From: Agroathelia rolfsii
Taxonomy: Eukaryota; Basidiomycota; Agaricomycetes; Amylocorticiales; Amylocorticiaceae
Length of the DNA: 64,000 bases
Direction of reading: 5' to 3'
Assembly (NCBI GenBank): GCA_018343915.1
Contig: JABRWF010000002.1
Coordinates: 3,844,001-3,908,000 of the forward strand
Shown: positions 11,683 through 23,806 of the stretch, one piece after another
Position numbering within the stretch: the stretch's first letter is position 1
How the letters are laid out: each line of letters begins with the position of its first letter
Translations under genes and position numbers: made by a program
Notes under the pieces: model-generated
What the model saw: only the letters and a program-made list of their open reading frames with translations
Databases searched by the model: none
Told to the model about the DNA's origin: nothing

Positions 11683-13769
11683 ATGGACGAAGAAATACCA
11701 GGCTTCAGAATACCTAGCACTCTCCCACAAGACCTTAGCTTCATCAGCGAACTTATTGGTTCTGACATTTCACCGTCTCCCACTGCTCCACTGCCTCCAG
11801 TCATTGTAAAATCTACCCAGTCTACCGCTTCACCAAAGCATGAAAATGCAGGAGACGATGATATGGATAGTGATGCCTCTAGTGAAGCGGAAGTCGAGGC
11901 TACGCTTGTACCCACCCCTCCGGAGCACGAAGAAGCTACTGCATCGACAGCAACAAATGTACAAATGTATGGGCCAAGATGACTCTGTGTTCTCTAGACA
12001 ATTGACTATATCTACTAGGCTCAAGGTCGAGTCTACTTATGTATCGGTGCCAGTACGGCAAGCTCCTGCACAAGATATTCCGAATAGCCATCAAGATACT
12101 TCATCCTCATCTTCCGATTCGAGCTCTGACTCTAACGAATCTGATTCGGACGAGGAGGAGGAAAAGGACAGCATTGAAGCTATTCGCAGCAAACCACGTG
12201 AAGCCGAAAATGAAAATGACGATGACGATGACGATGATGACGGTGAAGGTGGTGTCGGCGCATCTAAGAATGCACATGTACAAACCAAGAACGAAATCCC
12301 GGATGCTCCTATCAACGTACCTGACATCGAGGAAGTTCCGGAATATGAACAACTCGAGCATGTTGGCGAAATTATGGTTATCATAAACAATGTCGTCATT
12401 GTCAGAGGCGATGTGCGCTCAAGTGACCGTGTGTTGGACACGGATACACTTCTTGTCTTCGAGGATCGCAAAGTATTTGGCTACGTACGTACATACTTCA
12501 CCGCCTATTATGGTCACAAATGATTGATTTGACATGTTATATACAGATCTTCGAAACGTTCGGTCCGACCCAACAACCCATGTACCAAGTCAAGTTCAAC
12601 AGCGTCTACCCCCTTGACCCGGAGAAAGTCCAGCTCTCGCGCGCAGTGTTCCACGTTCCACAAAGGAGCAGGTTTGTGTTTGTCAGCCATGTGAAGGCGC
12701 TCAAGGGCAGCGATGCTAGCAATGTGCACGATGAGGAACCTGCCGAGGATGAGCTCGAATTTTCCGATGATGAGGCGGAGGCAGCGTGGAAGAGCGCTAG
12801 GAAGCAACAGTAAGTTGTCATTATAATAGCTTACTCGGTCGATTGTGCTCAACACACGTTCTCTTTGTTCATGATAGAAAGCGAGCAGGATCACGAGCCG
12901 GTTCTGTTGCCTCATCGAGACAGCCCTCGCCCTTGCCCTCCATGCTGCACGACCGAGACATGATGGAGGGCGCCGCACTCTATGGTACAGCGACCTCGCG
13001 CCCATTCGATATGGATCTTAGTGCGGGTCCGTCGCGACCTGCGCCGATACCGTACGACGATCCGTATTCGGATGAATACAATCCCACAATGGTCATGGAC
13101 GAAAATCGCGATATGGAGGAAGATGGCCAGTCACTCATGTCGAGTGCTACTCAGGGGTATGATGGACCCGTAGCTAGGTCGTCCGGGCGGGGACGGGATG
13201 GAAACCGAGGTCGTAGTGATGGTAATAGGGGTCGTGGAGGAGGAAGGAACGCCGGCTCGCGAGGACGTGGGCGCGGGCGTGGACGAGGGGGGTGGGGGGG
13301 ACAGCATGTAGATGCTACTGAGCACCCCTCTGGGCTTTCTGCATCAGCATACGCTAATGCCACCTCATCGGCATATGCCCCTGCCACTGCGTACTCCGCG
13401 GGCGGCGGTCCTATGCCCTCATGGTCTGGGTCACCACCCGTCCAACAACCACAGGCAGCACAAGGATGGGCATATCCACAACAACCAGCATCATACCCAA
13501 ATCAGTTCTATCCCTCGCACCAGCAAAACCAGCAACAGGCCTTCGTGCAGCCGCATATTAACCCCCGGTTTGCTGCTGCGTTTGGCATGAATTTCCCATC
13601 TTTCCCGCAATCCCACCTCCATCAACAGCAGCCACAGCAGCATTATCCGTCTACGCAATCTGCACCAAGCGGGGACTGGAGCGGCCAGTGGGTATTGCCT
13701 ACAACGGCTGCCTCTTCTGGTCAACAGCAACCACAACAAAACCAGCAGCAGCAAGGAGGAAATTTCTAA
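11683..13769 (+). CDS. NAF1: H/ACA RNP assembly factor NAF1
   Basis: Nuclear chaperone that binds Cbf5/dyskerin during box H/ACA snoRNP biogenesis and is later replaced by Gar1. Exons 11683-11966, 12019-12484, 12547-12809 and 12878-13769 sum to 1905 nt, 634 aa. An acidic, Ser-rich N-terminal region precedes the Gar1-like Naf1 beta-barrel (about residues 195-315). The domain starts at VPDIEEVPEYEQLEHVGEI, passes through VFGYIFETFGPT and the YQVKFNS segment, and ends with FHVPQRSRFVFV. After an acidic stretch come an RG/RGG-rich segment and a Gln/Pro-rich tail, both usual in fungal NAF1. The first intron (11967-12018) is 52 nt. Confidence 0.92.
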
Positions 13770-14029
13770 TCATTTCCCCGTCCGCTTGCTCAGAAAAAAA
13801 GTAAATAAGACGCCTTGTAATTTTCGTAAATTATATGAAGTAAATGTCTATTTTTTGCTATTGACTGAAACAGACATCAGGTGAAGATGGATGCATGCAC
13901 TAATGACTAGTCCGATGACCTACATTTCCATTATGTATATACCGGAGAACAACGATAACTACTCGTTTACGAAGGTAAATACCTCAATCTGAACTAGTAC
14001 AGAGATGATTACCTAGGTTAAGTCAAAAA

Positions 14030-15460
14030 TCAATCACTAGAAACGTCAAAATCCGCCACATTATTCTTGAGCCATTCGTAGTTGGCATCGTTGCCGATAA
14101 TATTGAACCCTTTCAAATTTAATCTCTGGATTTTGACATACTCCACTGGATCAAAATCGATCTCGTCTGTCTGATGCATCTCAAATTCCCTAAGTTGGGC
14201 GGCAACGAGCTTCTTGATCGACGCCACGGATAACTGATCTGCGATGCTGTCTCCACTGACTACCAGCTCCGCCAGTCGAGGAGAAAACGTCTTGTCTATG
14301 GCTTTAGAATTGAATGAGGCACAGTTGATAACCGTCAGAGAACGCGGTGTCGACCCCCAAAGGAGCTGTTGCAGGTCATCAGCGGCGCCAATATCTTTCA
14401 GTACCAGATTTCCAGCTATTGGTACATAATACGAATCGACATCTGAGAGCGAGGAATTTGTGATACCCAGAGTGACCACAGAGCGGGCGCTTGAGCTAAT
14501 CAAACGCAAGATGGCCGCGGCCACTCGGGGCTGAAGGTTATCTAGGATGAGAGTGTTGAGGCTCGGGTAGGACATACAATCAAAGTCCCATTCATGGCCA
14601 AGCACGTGTTCGATTTCCTCAGGATCCAAGTTGATGCCTACGAATGACAATTTTTGTAGTTCGGGAATGTTATCAAGCGCGTGGAGGGTGTCCGCCAGTG
14701 GAAGGTTTACTGAATGGTCGGGATTTGGGCTGGAGATATCTAGGATAGTGAGCTGTCTCAATGTACTTGGTAGACCCGATGTGATCCAGTGATGTAGAAG
14801 GTAATGTTTGAAGAGGAAGGCATCCAGCTCAATACTTTTGATTCGAGGGGCACGTAGATATCCTATGCCGATTTGATCTTGAGATGAGATAAGCTCGGGG
14901 TCCGAGCTCCTGGAGTAGGCATAGAATTCTTTAAGCATAGGCAGAGGTTTCAGGAAATGTTTCGTAAGGGGGATGAGCGAGGATCGATGCATGGTCTCGA
15001 CATATATGCTTTGGTACCTGCCGGCATAGGTGGAAAGAACTTTGATGAAAGCTTCCATACGACGACGCTCCAGATGGTCCTCTGTGGTGAATCCATCACA
15101 TCTTGAAACGTGGATGTTTACCTCGTTGTCTTGAGATGCCTCGAGTTCTCTACGGAGCTGTAAGGTCGAACACGCGCCGAGTCCTATATCGACAAAAACG
15201 CGTGTCCAAAACTCTGGGATACCCAGACAAATGTTGTTCCATGCGGAACAGACGTAAGAAAGACAATACGGAAAGAGTGATGAATGTTCTATGACTGCGT
15301 CCGTTAGCTTGAAACATGCCATTGCGACGTCGCCAGCTCCTTCAACTTTGTTCAGATCATAGACAAAGCGAAATATTTGTTCCAGGACTTCTGAGGGCAG
15401 AGAGTATGCACCAGTTGCCAAATGACCAGGGTAAGCGTTCGATGGTGGGCTGCCAGACAT
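14030..15460 (-). CDS. F-box-like protein with degenerate leucine-rich repeats, paralogue 1
   Basis: Intronless, 476 aa. Near the N-terminus YSLPSEVLEQIFRFVYDL matches the F-box core that binds Skp1 in SCF ubiquitin ligases. It is followed by SLFPYCLSYVCSAWNNIC, IPEFWTRVFVDIG and irregular leucine-rich stretches. The motif VINCASFNSKAID near the C-terminus recurs in the paralogues at 52.4 and 58.2 kb. The substrate is unknown. The family is typical of lineage-expanded agaricomycete F-box genes. It converges on NAF1. Confidence 0.75.
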   Translation of the reverse strand: MSGSPPSNAYPGHLATGAYSLPSEVLEQIFRFVYDLNKVEGAGDVAMACFKLTDAVIEHSSLFPYCLSYVCSAWNNICLGIPEFWTRVFVDIGLGACSTLQLRRELEASQDNEVNIHVSRCDGFTTEDHLERRRMEAFIKVLSTYAGRYQSIYVETMHRSSLIPLTKHFLKPLPMLKEFYAYSRSSDPELISSQDQIGIGYLRAPRIKSIELDAFLFKHYLLHHWITSGLPSTLRQLTILDISSPNPDHSVNLPLADTLHALDNIPELQKLSFVGINLDPEEIEHVLGHEWDFDCMSYPSLNTLILDNLQPRVAAAILRLISSSARSVVTLGITNSSLSDVDSYYVPIAGNLVLKDIGAADDLQQLLWGSTPRSLTVINCASFNSKAIDKTFSPRLAELVVSGDSIADQLSVASIKKLVAAQLREFEMHQTDEIDFDPVEYVKIQRLNLKGFNIIGNDANYEWLKNNVADFDVSSD

Positions 15461-16690
15461 CTAGAGAAGTTTTGGCCGGAGAAGATAGACGTTCGGATTG
15501 AATGACTTGTAAAGTCGCACGTATGACCTGGTAAGATCACTATTGACCGGACTGAAAAGAGGTAAGGAGCTAGAGAGGGCGATCGCTTCAATATGTGTTA
15601 TCAAAGTCAAACAATACCTCTGGGATCGTAGTAGGTAAACAGGGGAGGAACAAAGCAATGTTTGTTTTTCCTTTGATCTTGTGAGCAACGGCAGCCACGG
15701 CAATGCTGACTTTCATACCATCTTGTGCATCATTTTCATTGATACTACACTATGATGGGAATTTGTTTACAGATATATGTTAAATATTCGAGTTCATATC
15801 TTTGGCATACACACATATTCTACGTACCCAATTCCTGGACTATCAATCATCGAATTATCTCTCGCATACTGCCGCGGTCGTCACATGGTCTTGTAGACGG
15901 CTTCGCTCTTTCTTTTCCTCACTTTATTCTATATCTGTCATCATTGCTTGTTGAGATATCGCAACGGCGATCAAAGATGATGTGCATCTTAATCTGAGTA
16001 TTTTGTATGAATTGGGCTTTGAATATTCCGAATATTCGTATGATTTACATCATCTAAATTTTCCCACGCATATGCTCATATACTTCTCATGTATTCATCA
16101 TGTTTTGCTCCTGTTTTACCTATATCGTGTGTTTCCCGTGTTCTAATGTTTCTACGATACTTGACTACCTTTGGTAAAAACATTTATATATATACTATAT
16201 TGTAATAGTTACGAAAATCTATTCTACATTGTCCTGTGTGTATTACCTCCCGCGTGATAAATATTACCAATGTTGCCACTGGCTTACTCACTCTTTTGTA
16301 TGGTCTTTGGTTTCAGTAACATCTACCTTACCAATCCATTGAAGACGGTCTTAGTAGCTATGGTATTCTCATTTGCTCTAGTTTCTTATATTCATATACT
16401 GGAAGAGCCCTACTAGACTGAATTAACGTTAGTGATCCACCTCCTTGTGCTGTTCGAGTGATCTATTTTGTTCCTCTCGCCTCTCTCATTTCTCTCTTGT
16501 CGGCGTTCTCTTGCTGAACCTTGTGTCATTCCGTCGAGGTGGTTCTCACACACGTGTATATAGATTTCTATTCCACCTTTGCTATATTAATTTTTTGAAA
16601 CAAGAGCATTATCACAGTTTGCCATAAAAATGAAGGGGTAAATAAATAAATAAATCACTGAATGAATGGCTCGTTGTGTCCATGCACCCC
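15461..16690. other. AT-rich intergenic region
   Basis: No supported gene. Short open frames are T/C-rich and have no domains. It holds the 5' region of F-box paralogue 1 and the 3' flank of the next gene. Confidence 0.5.
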
Positions 16691-17383
16691 TTATTTTCTA
16701 GTGCGTTTTGGTTTAGGTTGAAGAGATCTGCCACTAGATATCTGAACAGAGCTACTAAGCTCGTTTTTGCTCACGCTTGAACCGGTAATACTTCTTTTCA
16801 AGGTGCCGTTGCCTGCAGGATAAGGAGGGCGTGCTGCTTTTTCGCGTGGCGGAGCACCTGATACTTGTATGGTGGGACTTGCGAAGTCAGGTGGAGGCAT
16901 ATAACAAGATGATTGAATAGGTTCTATAACAAAAAATTCTGGCATCCAGTCAAAATCATTAGACCCAGCCAGTTCATTCGAAAGCTTTCGTTTTCTCGTC
17001 TTTGGGACGCTTGTTGATTCCGTCATTGGTCTGTCACTTTCTTACGATTGTCCTCTGAATGAATTCAGTGTTATTTGCGTAATTAGTACAGAAGGAGGAA
17101 ATTTCATACATTGTATCTTGCGATAGATCTGTTTTGATGTTAGTGCCCTTAGTAGGGATATCACAGTCCGAGGTGTCTGTTCCTTCTGCTGATATGTCTT
17201 TGTTAGGATCCAGTTGTTGCGCAGCCAAATGACCACTAGCGATTAATTATGAATATATGTCGTCAAGTTAATCCGAGTTGGCGCATTGTTTACTCACTCA
17301 GGTTCTGGTGTTGGCCGGGTATTATTGCCCGAGTTGGGTGAACTATTGGTAGTAAGTTGAGGTATTCCATCTTTCTCAGACAT
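16691..17383 (-). CDS. Unknown small protein, tandem paralogue H1
   Basis: I do not recognise the family. Exons 17298-17383, 17110-17235 and 16691-17030 give 183 aa, with the same intron phases as H2 at 17841-18610. It begins MSEKDG and exon 1 ends in PEPE; H2 begins MSEND and exon 1 ends in SEPE. A basic KTRKRKL segment could be a nuclear-localisation signal. The shared core is GAPPREKAARPPYP, followed by a Ser/Lys-rich tail ending KPKRTRK. The protein is hydrophilic, with no signal peptide or membrane segment, and probably disordered. Reality is supported by conservation of structure and motif between the two copies. Confidence 0.6.
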
Positions 17384-17840
17384 CCTGTACAAGTTAGCAA
17401 GCCAGCTATCCCGAAAGAGTTTTCACTTATTAAACCGCAATGGTTGGTGGTGTATTCGCTCAGGTTGTCCACCACCAGTAACTGTGTCTATTTATACACA
17501 GAGCCCGAGAACAGCTGTGCTAGGGCTGTGGAGGATGGGCTCAACCATGGAAACAAAGCGATGCCTCTCCGGTCTGATTCTACATCATGATGTCGATTGC
17601 ATCAGATCCTAATTAAGTCAAGGATTCAGCACTATTGAACATTGAATCACAATTCTATGAATTTTTAAGTTGTATCATCGAACGTCTTCAATTTTCCAAC
17701 AATACGTTCTACGTGTATTCTTCCATTTATCTAGTTGTTCCTGAGTTTATAAAACTTCTTCAGACAAACAAAAGTCAAAAGGCATATGTAAAGTACACCG
17801 TGACCATCTCAAACTTTCTTCGAGTCACTTCTAAGTTATG
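17384..17840. other. Spacer between tandem paralogues H1 and H2
   Basis: 457 bp. It holds the promoter and 5' UTR of H1 and the 3' end of H2. Nothing else is recognised. Confidence 0.5.
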
Positions 17841-18610
17841 TCATGACGATTGTTTTTTTTTCTTCCGAAAGAGATTGCCTGTCATGGTACTAATTATCGA
17901 GTTACCAACCACACTACTGGGTTCGCCCGCGCCGGAATTTGAGTTAGTGCTGCTAATGCTTGATGCATTTCTCTCCCGGCTATTCAGTGGTTCTGGATAA
18001 GGAGGGCGAGCCGGCCTGTCGCGCAGCGGAGCACCAGTAATCAAAACATTGGGTTTAGCCTGGTCGGCAGTAATAGGTAATGAGCGAGACGATCTGTGCC
18101 ATGCGAATGAGACGCTCTGTACATCGCCCAAAGGAAAAGACGGTATAGCTCGCTTTCTTTTCATTTCGCGATTCCCAACTGAGTCCAGTTGTCTAATTGA
18201 GAAATCAGTCATTTGTGGAATCATGATAGGAGGGGGTTTAATACCCTGACCGGTCTAATAGACCTGGGGTGTGACTATCATGCTGATCTAGAGGAAGGGT
18301 CAGGTCAGAACAACTGGCATTATTTGCTTGAGCCTCGTCACTGAGAGGCGCTTCCAAGACGGCGGCATTATCCACATTAGAATCTACCGGTTCCACGCTG
18401 GAACACACAAGAGGTCAGTATATATATCTATTTTACCATGAAAGAGTTATATACCGATGTCGTTCATCCCTAATTTATCGGGTGACAACAAGTGTAAATT
18501 TTATCAGACTCAAAAAGTGTCTTGCTCACTTACTCAGGTTCTGATGGGGGATGGACGCCACCACTTAAGTCAAGAACAGATCCTGGGGATAATGTATCAT
18601 TTTCAGACAT
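17841..18610 (-). CDS. Unknown small protein, tandem paralogue H2
   Basis: Paralogue of H1. Exons 18534-18610, 18251-18397 and 17841-18192 give 191 aa. Introns fall at the same positions and phases as in H1, which fixes the start at MSENDTL. Exon 2 is acidic. Exon 3 carries a basic NREMKRKR segment and the shared core GAPLRDRPARPPYP, then a Ser/Asn-rich stretch and a lysine-rich end. No domain is recognised. A nuclear or nucleic-acid-associated role is only a guess from composition. Confidence 0.6.
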
Positions 18611-20433
18611 TTGCGCAGATCAGTAGCACAGGTCACTGTTCTCCAAATTCGAAATGAGTTCTCTATTACTAAATCAGTTATGCAACAATCAATTATGGAT
18701 TAGAGTGTGATACTCACGTTTGGGAGCTGCTCCTTGGTTCACTTCTGCTTTCGCTTTCACAAACAGTGATATGAACCCTTAGAGCCGCCGTGCTAGCGGG
18801 GGTAGAAGTGAGCAAGTGGAAGTAGGAGAACAATAAGGCTGCAGTCGCCTAGATAATTCGATCCCGGGACACATCATAGTGATTGATCTAAGAACACTTT
18901 ACCTCGTGACTCCAAATGCTGACTTAGTCCCATTAAACACTTATATTGTTGAGGCCTGACAAAAAAACCTATTGCATCTGCAACTAATTCATGCCCCTGT
19001 ATTCCAGTTTTCTCCTGCAATAACATCAAAAGCAACAAAAAAATCACTACGCTTTGTAAGAGGATAGAAGCTTTTGATCAGAGCCATACCTTCACTCTAA
19101 GACGAACCTATTTCCTTCAGGTCAGCCCTTAAAAATCTGTTAGGGATTTTTTTCTCTCTTTCTGGATTGAAACATGTCTGTAAACATTACATGCGTTGTA
19201 TCCAGCTGTAGCTGATTTTCCAAAGCAGTGTTCGTCCAAGTGAGCCTGATCTCTACGCCATCATTGCTGCCCTTCTCTGTAGTTTCGCGGATACATCATG
19301 CAATGGCTAGCCACGTTTCTTTTTTCATTATTAATCAACCTTGACATTCTTTTAGAGACACGTGCGATGATTCTTTCGGCTAGAGTCGTAAACACTTGCT
19401 TCTGCATTCTCAGACTCAGAGATGCATTATGACTGCAATTGTTATATTTATGCATGCAGTTAGGGTTAAACATAGACATTGCATTCCTTCTGTTAGTGAT
19501 CTGCTTGCGTTGATGTCAGCGTCCAAAGCCTTGGCAGCAGTCCAAGATGTAGTGGGGCCAGGATCTCGTCCAGGAATCCATGGTGCCATGGGGAGAACAC
19601 TGGTAACAGAGTCAGGAAGCAGTGGCTGTGGCAGTATCTAGCCGGCAGAAGACTAGTGTCAAGGAACCGGCGACAGCGTGCGCCCGAAGCATATGCATGG
19701 ATGATTGTGATAAGGTCTAACCGTGACGAAGATAGTGGAGTGAGAATAGAATCGTAGCTTGAGACGGAGACGGATCGGCCCGCCCCCAAGAATGGACTCG
19801 GACTCGGATGCTTCGGCGAATGATAAAATTGAAAATCAGCGAGATGCAGGGATTACGACCGCCAGAAACCATTTTCAAAGTCCAACGTTTGCTATTGAAT
19901 TCAACTTGGTCTGAACGTTTAACCGCCGTTCTTTCTTCAGGGCACTTACAAAGATAAATGTGCGATGGTACGGGATTTTATCCATGCCAACTGACACACA
20001 GCATGCGTCACCCAGATGAAGAATGCATGTGGACGCGGCGTCATCATGTCAGAGCTGCATGGAGGTTCACCGCCAAGCATCATGTGCTCCCGCTGGACAC
20101 GATCAATAATCTGTTCTTCTCTGTCTATGGTTTCGGTTGGCCGTCCCCTTGTGCTCTGCTTGGCCAACATGCGTTCTATACTTACATGTGCACTCCCTAT
20201 CAGTCCCGTCGTCCATATGCTAAAGGTCAGGATCAATGAAACGATCTTTGTCTAGTAGGCCGCCCTCTAGCTACATGCACAACCGATCATCTTCCTAGCT
20301 TGTCAACTTGCTGCGGCTTCTCTCCCTTTCTCTCTCCAATGGCCTATAAAAGATCTCATCGCTCGCTTGTGGCCTATGTTGTCGCGCATATCCTATCCTA
20401 TCCGATATCGCAACGCCTCTCAAAAGGACAGCA
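18611..20433. other. Long intergenic region upstream of H2 and RNase T2
   Basis: About 1.8 kb between divergent genes. Part of 18620-18790 may be a spliced 5' leader of H2. No reading frame here has a recognisable domain. The RNase T2 promoter lies at the right end. Confidence 0.45.
20345..20350 (+). promoter_or_regulatory. TATA box of the RNase T2 gene
   Basis: TATAAA lies 84 nt upstream of the ATG, in a context (CCTATAAAAG) close to consensus. Confidence 0.5.
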
Positions 20434-22936
20434 ATGCTCTCTGGCAAGCTCTTCTTCACCGCCCTTCTTGGTCTGGCAGCCGCCAAGCCCGCACAGCGCC
20501 CCAAGGCGCGCTATGCTGGCTCCTCTCCCTGGGACGCCTTCACCACCTTCAAGCGTGCTGCAGACATCTCCTCTGGCTGCGGTACTGACGGACAGCTCTC
20601 CTGCCACGTTCGTATCCTCAGGATCGATCATTGAAACCGTAAAAGAAAAAGATCTTAACGACTTGAATTCATCTCCAGAACACCACTGTGCAGACCGATA
20701 CTTGCTGCTTCGAGACGCCAGGAGTAGGGCTCTTGTTGTATACGACCCGAATCTGAGAGGTTTATTAATTATCTTTTGTATAGGGTCTCATCCTGCAAAC
20801 CCAGTTCTGGGACACCGACCCCTCCGATGGACCCACCAACAGCTGGACGATCCACGGTCTCTGGCCTGACAAGTACGACCACAATTACGGCGTGGACCGT
20901 TGATCTAAAAGGCTGACGGATTTTTGTTCAGCTGTGATGGCACTTATGAGGAGGACTGCGATGCCTCTCGTGACTACACGGATATTTCTTCCGTATGTTC
21001 TCTTTTTATCTTAGATTTATCATGGCTCCTCTCTGAACATTTGGCATAGCTTTTGTCCGAGCAAGGCGCTACGGATACCCTTGACTTCATGGAGACTGTG
21101 AGTACCCTGTGCAAGCCGATTCAATGCAACATGTTAATTGAACGGTGCTCTTCCTGTGTAGTACTGGGTTAACGATCCCGATGATGGCAGCAACGAGGAA
21201 CTTTGGGAGGTGAGTACCCCAATACAATGAGTTAATTATGGTTTGCATATCTCATTTTTCATCTCTAGCATGAGTGGGCTACGCACGGCACGTGCTACAG
21301 CACTCTCCAGGTTGACTGTTTGCCGTCTGACAGTCCCACGGGTGCCGAGGTGTGTCATTATTCATGCAAGATGAAGTATATTCAGAAACTAATATTGGAA
21401 TCGATCGTATAGGCTGTTGCCTTCTTCGAGACCGTAGTCAAACTCTTTAAGACGCTCCCCACTTACGACTGGCTCGCTGCTGCAGACATCGTGCCCAGCT
21501 CGTCTAAGAAGTACAGCCTCTCAAAGGTCATGGATGCGCTCAAAGAGGGTTCTGTAAGTCATATATCGCATCGCTCTCTTGTAGAATATATCCTGACTAT
21601 TCTCTATCTTTTGATAGGGCTACACCCCTGGCGTCACATGTTCAGACGGCAAGCTCAGTGGCATTGGCTGGTACTTCAACCTCAGGGGCTCTGTCATTGA
21701 TGGTGACTTTGTTCCTATTGGTAAGTTGCACTTGTGCATATATATTATGAAAATCGTGTATACTAATGGTCTTTTTTATTAATTAGACTCTCCTTATACC
21801 ACCTGCACCTCCGAGTCGGTCAGCTACCCGACCAAGACTGGCACGGCCGTCCCCACCACTACCACTGTAAGACTATCCCTTCTTCTTCAAAATTTGATTG
21901 CATGTATCTAACATAGAATTCAACCAACCGACAGGTTGACACTGTAATGACCGCTCGTGCTTACTAAATCCCCAACTGAACCTGCTTGTCTGATTCCCAT
22001 CTTTCTTCTCCCCTTTCTTTTTGATACGAAACGAAAAAAAAATGTAACATTAGGGTACTACTACGAGCACTGCTGCTACGACCACTACGACGTCAAAAAC
22101 AAAAACTTCGGGGACGACGACGACATCTACTGTGAGACTTGCTCCCTCCCTCCCCATCCATTACTTTCTCCTCTTTTTCTCTCCTTCCCCCCTTTCTCCG
22201 CCCCTCGTTTACCAGTTTTTTGCTGTTATCGTTATACTGTGCTGGTTCTGACTGCATGTACCCTCTGTTTTCTCGTATGTTTAATTATAGAGCACGGTAT
22301 GCTCTGCCTCATTGTATGCGCGTGATGTTTTTGATGGGACTGACCATATGCTTGACTATGCTGCGATATCATCCACACGGATGGAACAAATATAAATAGA
22401 GTGCATCTGCAACTGGAGTGAGCACACCCGATTCTCTAGTAATAGTCATGGATTTTGTTCTGACACTCCTTCCCCTTCTCCCCCTTTGTTTTTACCCTCT
22501 TAATGCACCAATAGACAAGCGCTAGCCTACCCAGCAAGGCAGAAATCACCGCCTCGGACGGTGTAGGAGGTCTACTCTCGTACGGAACCTGGTCTGTACT
22601 GACGCTGGCGACATACCACTTCTCGGGGACGGCATCGAGCTTCACAATGTCGACCTCCAGGAGCACCTGTGGTATCAACGACAACAAGCTTGATTGCGAT
22701 GATGGATATGAAGATAATTTCTCTGCTGTGAGCATATTTTTCTATATTCTAATACCGACATGGCTAATATGATGATGTGCAAATGCATTTAGGTTACGGA
22801 TGATAATGGTAACCTGCTCTTAGCCTACAATGGCGAGACGACCTGGTCGAGCGATTATTATCCTAGCGGTGAGGAACAGGAGACAGTTTATATTGGCAGC
22901 GATCACGAGTGGACATACAACCTGATCATCGGTTGA
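20434..22936 (+). CDS. Secreted ribonuclease T2 with C-terminal beta-domain
   Basis: Acid endoribonuclease that cuts RNA through a 2',3'-cyclic phosphate; secreted or vacuolar. Fifteen predicted exons sum to 1341 nt (446 aa). A signal peptide occupies about residues 1-17. The catalytic motifs are CAS-I WTIHGLWPD (His97) and CAS-II HEWATHGTC (Glu157, His161). The lysine usual just before the second histidine in CAS-II is Thr160 here. Numerous cysteines fit the fungal disulfide pattern. A Thr/Ser/Ala-rich linker, encoded partly by two 18-nt exons (21917-21934, 22400-22417), leads to the C-terminal domain found in many fungal T2 enzymes. That domain starts ASLPSKAEITASDGVGG and ends DHEWTYNLIIG. 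The linker exons could be skipped without breaking the frame. Confidence 0.9.
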
Positions 22937-23088
22937 AGCGGCCGTGAATTATGCACGAAGAAACCTTGTAGTACATGACCGTCAATGGGTGATGATGGAT
23001 CTTGAAGGAAACAGGTTGAAAAAAAAAAGTGTGCTGATATATTTAACCCTTATATATTTGGCTTGTCATGGGTTTTATGCACGGGAAA

Positions 23089-23117
23089 TGACTCATTGAG
23101 TACTCATTGAGTACTCG
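23089..23117. promoter_or_regulatory. Gcn4/AP-1-like site followed by tandem palindromes
   Basis: TGACTCA (23089-23095) is the fungal Gcn4/CPC1 consensus. It overlaps the first of two tandem copies of the perfect palindrome ACTCATTGAGT, followed by a partial third. The cluster lies about 100 bp upstream of the ACT-domain gene start. Regulation by general amino-acid control is an inference. Confidence 0.35.
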
Positions 23118-23216
23118 TCTAAAATATATACATCCGTTCAACTCTTAGAACTTGGAAGTTATCTTTGTTGGACTGTGACCACCACTACTGGCTGTATAGC
23201 CCTCTTAGCATTGAGA

Positions 23217-23806
23217 ATGCCTCCACCATCCGACCATGCAGCACTCCACCTTAAATGGCTCAAAGGAGACTTCTTCGTCGCCCAGCTCCAGCCTGGCGAG
23301 CCTATCCCTGAGCCGTGGATAGCATTGCTGACAAGGCCCAACTTGGGTCCGGCGGGGCGGCAGCTATTTTCCATCACTGTGACGCCAGAGGAGACCTCCG
23401 TAGTGGGTGAGGCAGAGCACCAGCTAGAAGGGAAAGAGTCGGCCTGGAAGTGTATACAGATCGCGGGGCCTATGGATTTTGGTGAGGGTTATAGGTAGAA
23501 TATATGCGCCCCAGAGATGCTAAGGTGATTATTTTTCTTCTTTTGACAGGTCTAATTGGCGTCGTGAATAACTTCACAACACCGCTGAAAGAGAAAGGAA
23601 TAGGCGTTTTCGTCACATCCACTTGGTAAGCGTTGTTCATTGGGTTGAAGTCGCGATTCAAGAAGAACATAGATCATAGGGATACTGATTGATCAATTAT
23701 GCATGTCAGGAACACAGACTTTATCCTAGTACCTAAAGAGAGAGCCCAAGAGGCTTATGCAGCGTTGAGTGAAGATGGATGGAAGTGGGCGGCGGAAGTT
23801 ATCTGA
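23217..23806 (+). CDS. Small ACT-domain protein (ACT_7/CASTOR-like)
   Basis: 145 aa from exons 23217-23481, 23550-23625 and 23710-23806. The sequence fits the small fungal ACT_7 family (PF13840), related to the amino-acid-binding ACT domains of aspartate kinase and animal CASTOR proteins. Supporting stretches are LFSITVTPEETSVVGE, IQIAGPMDFGLIGVVNNFTT and GIGVFVTSTWNTDFILVP; the last two are the typical ligand-pocket strands. It is probably cytosolic and binds an amino acid. A direct sensor role is inferred from the family only. A Gcn4-like element lies upstream. Confidence 0.8.

Noticed and set aside
12091..12471. Ser-rich minus-strand open frame opposite NAF1
   Set aside because: Shadow of the acidic GAT/GAG-rich NAF1 coding sequence.
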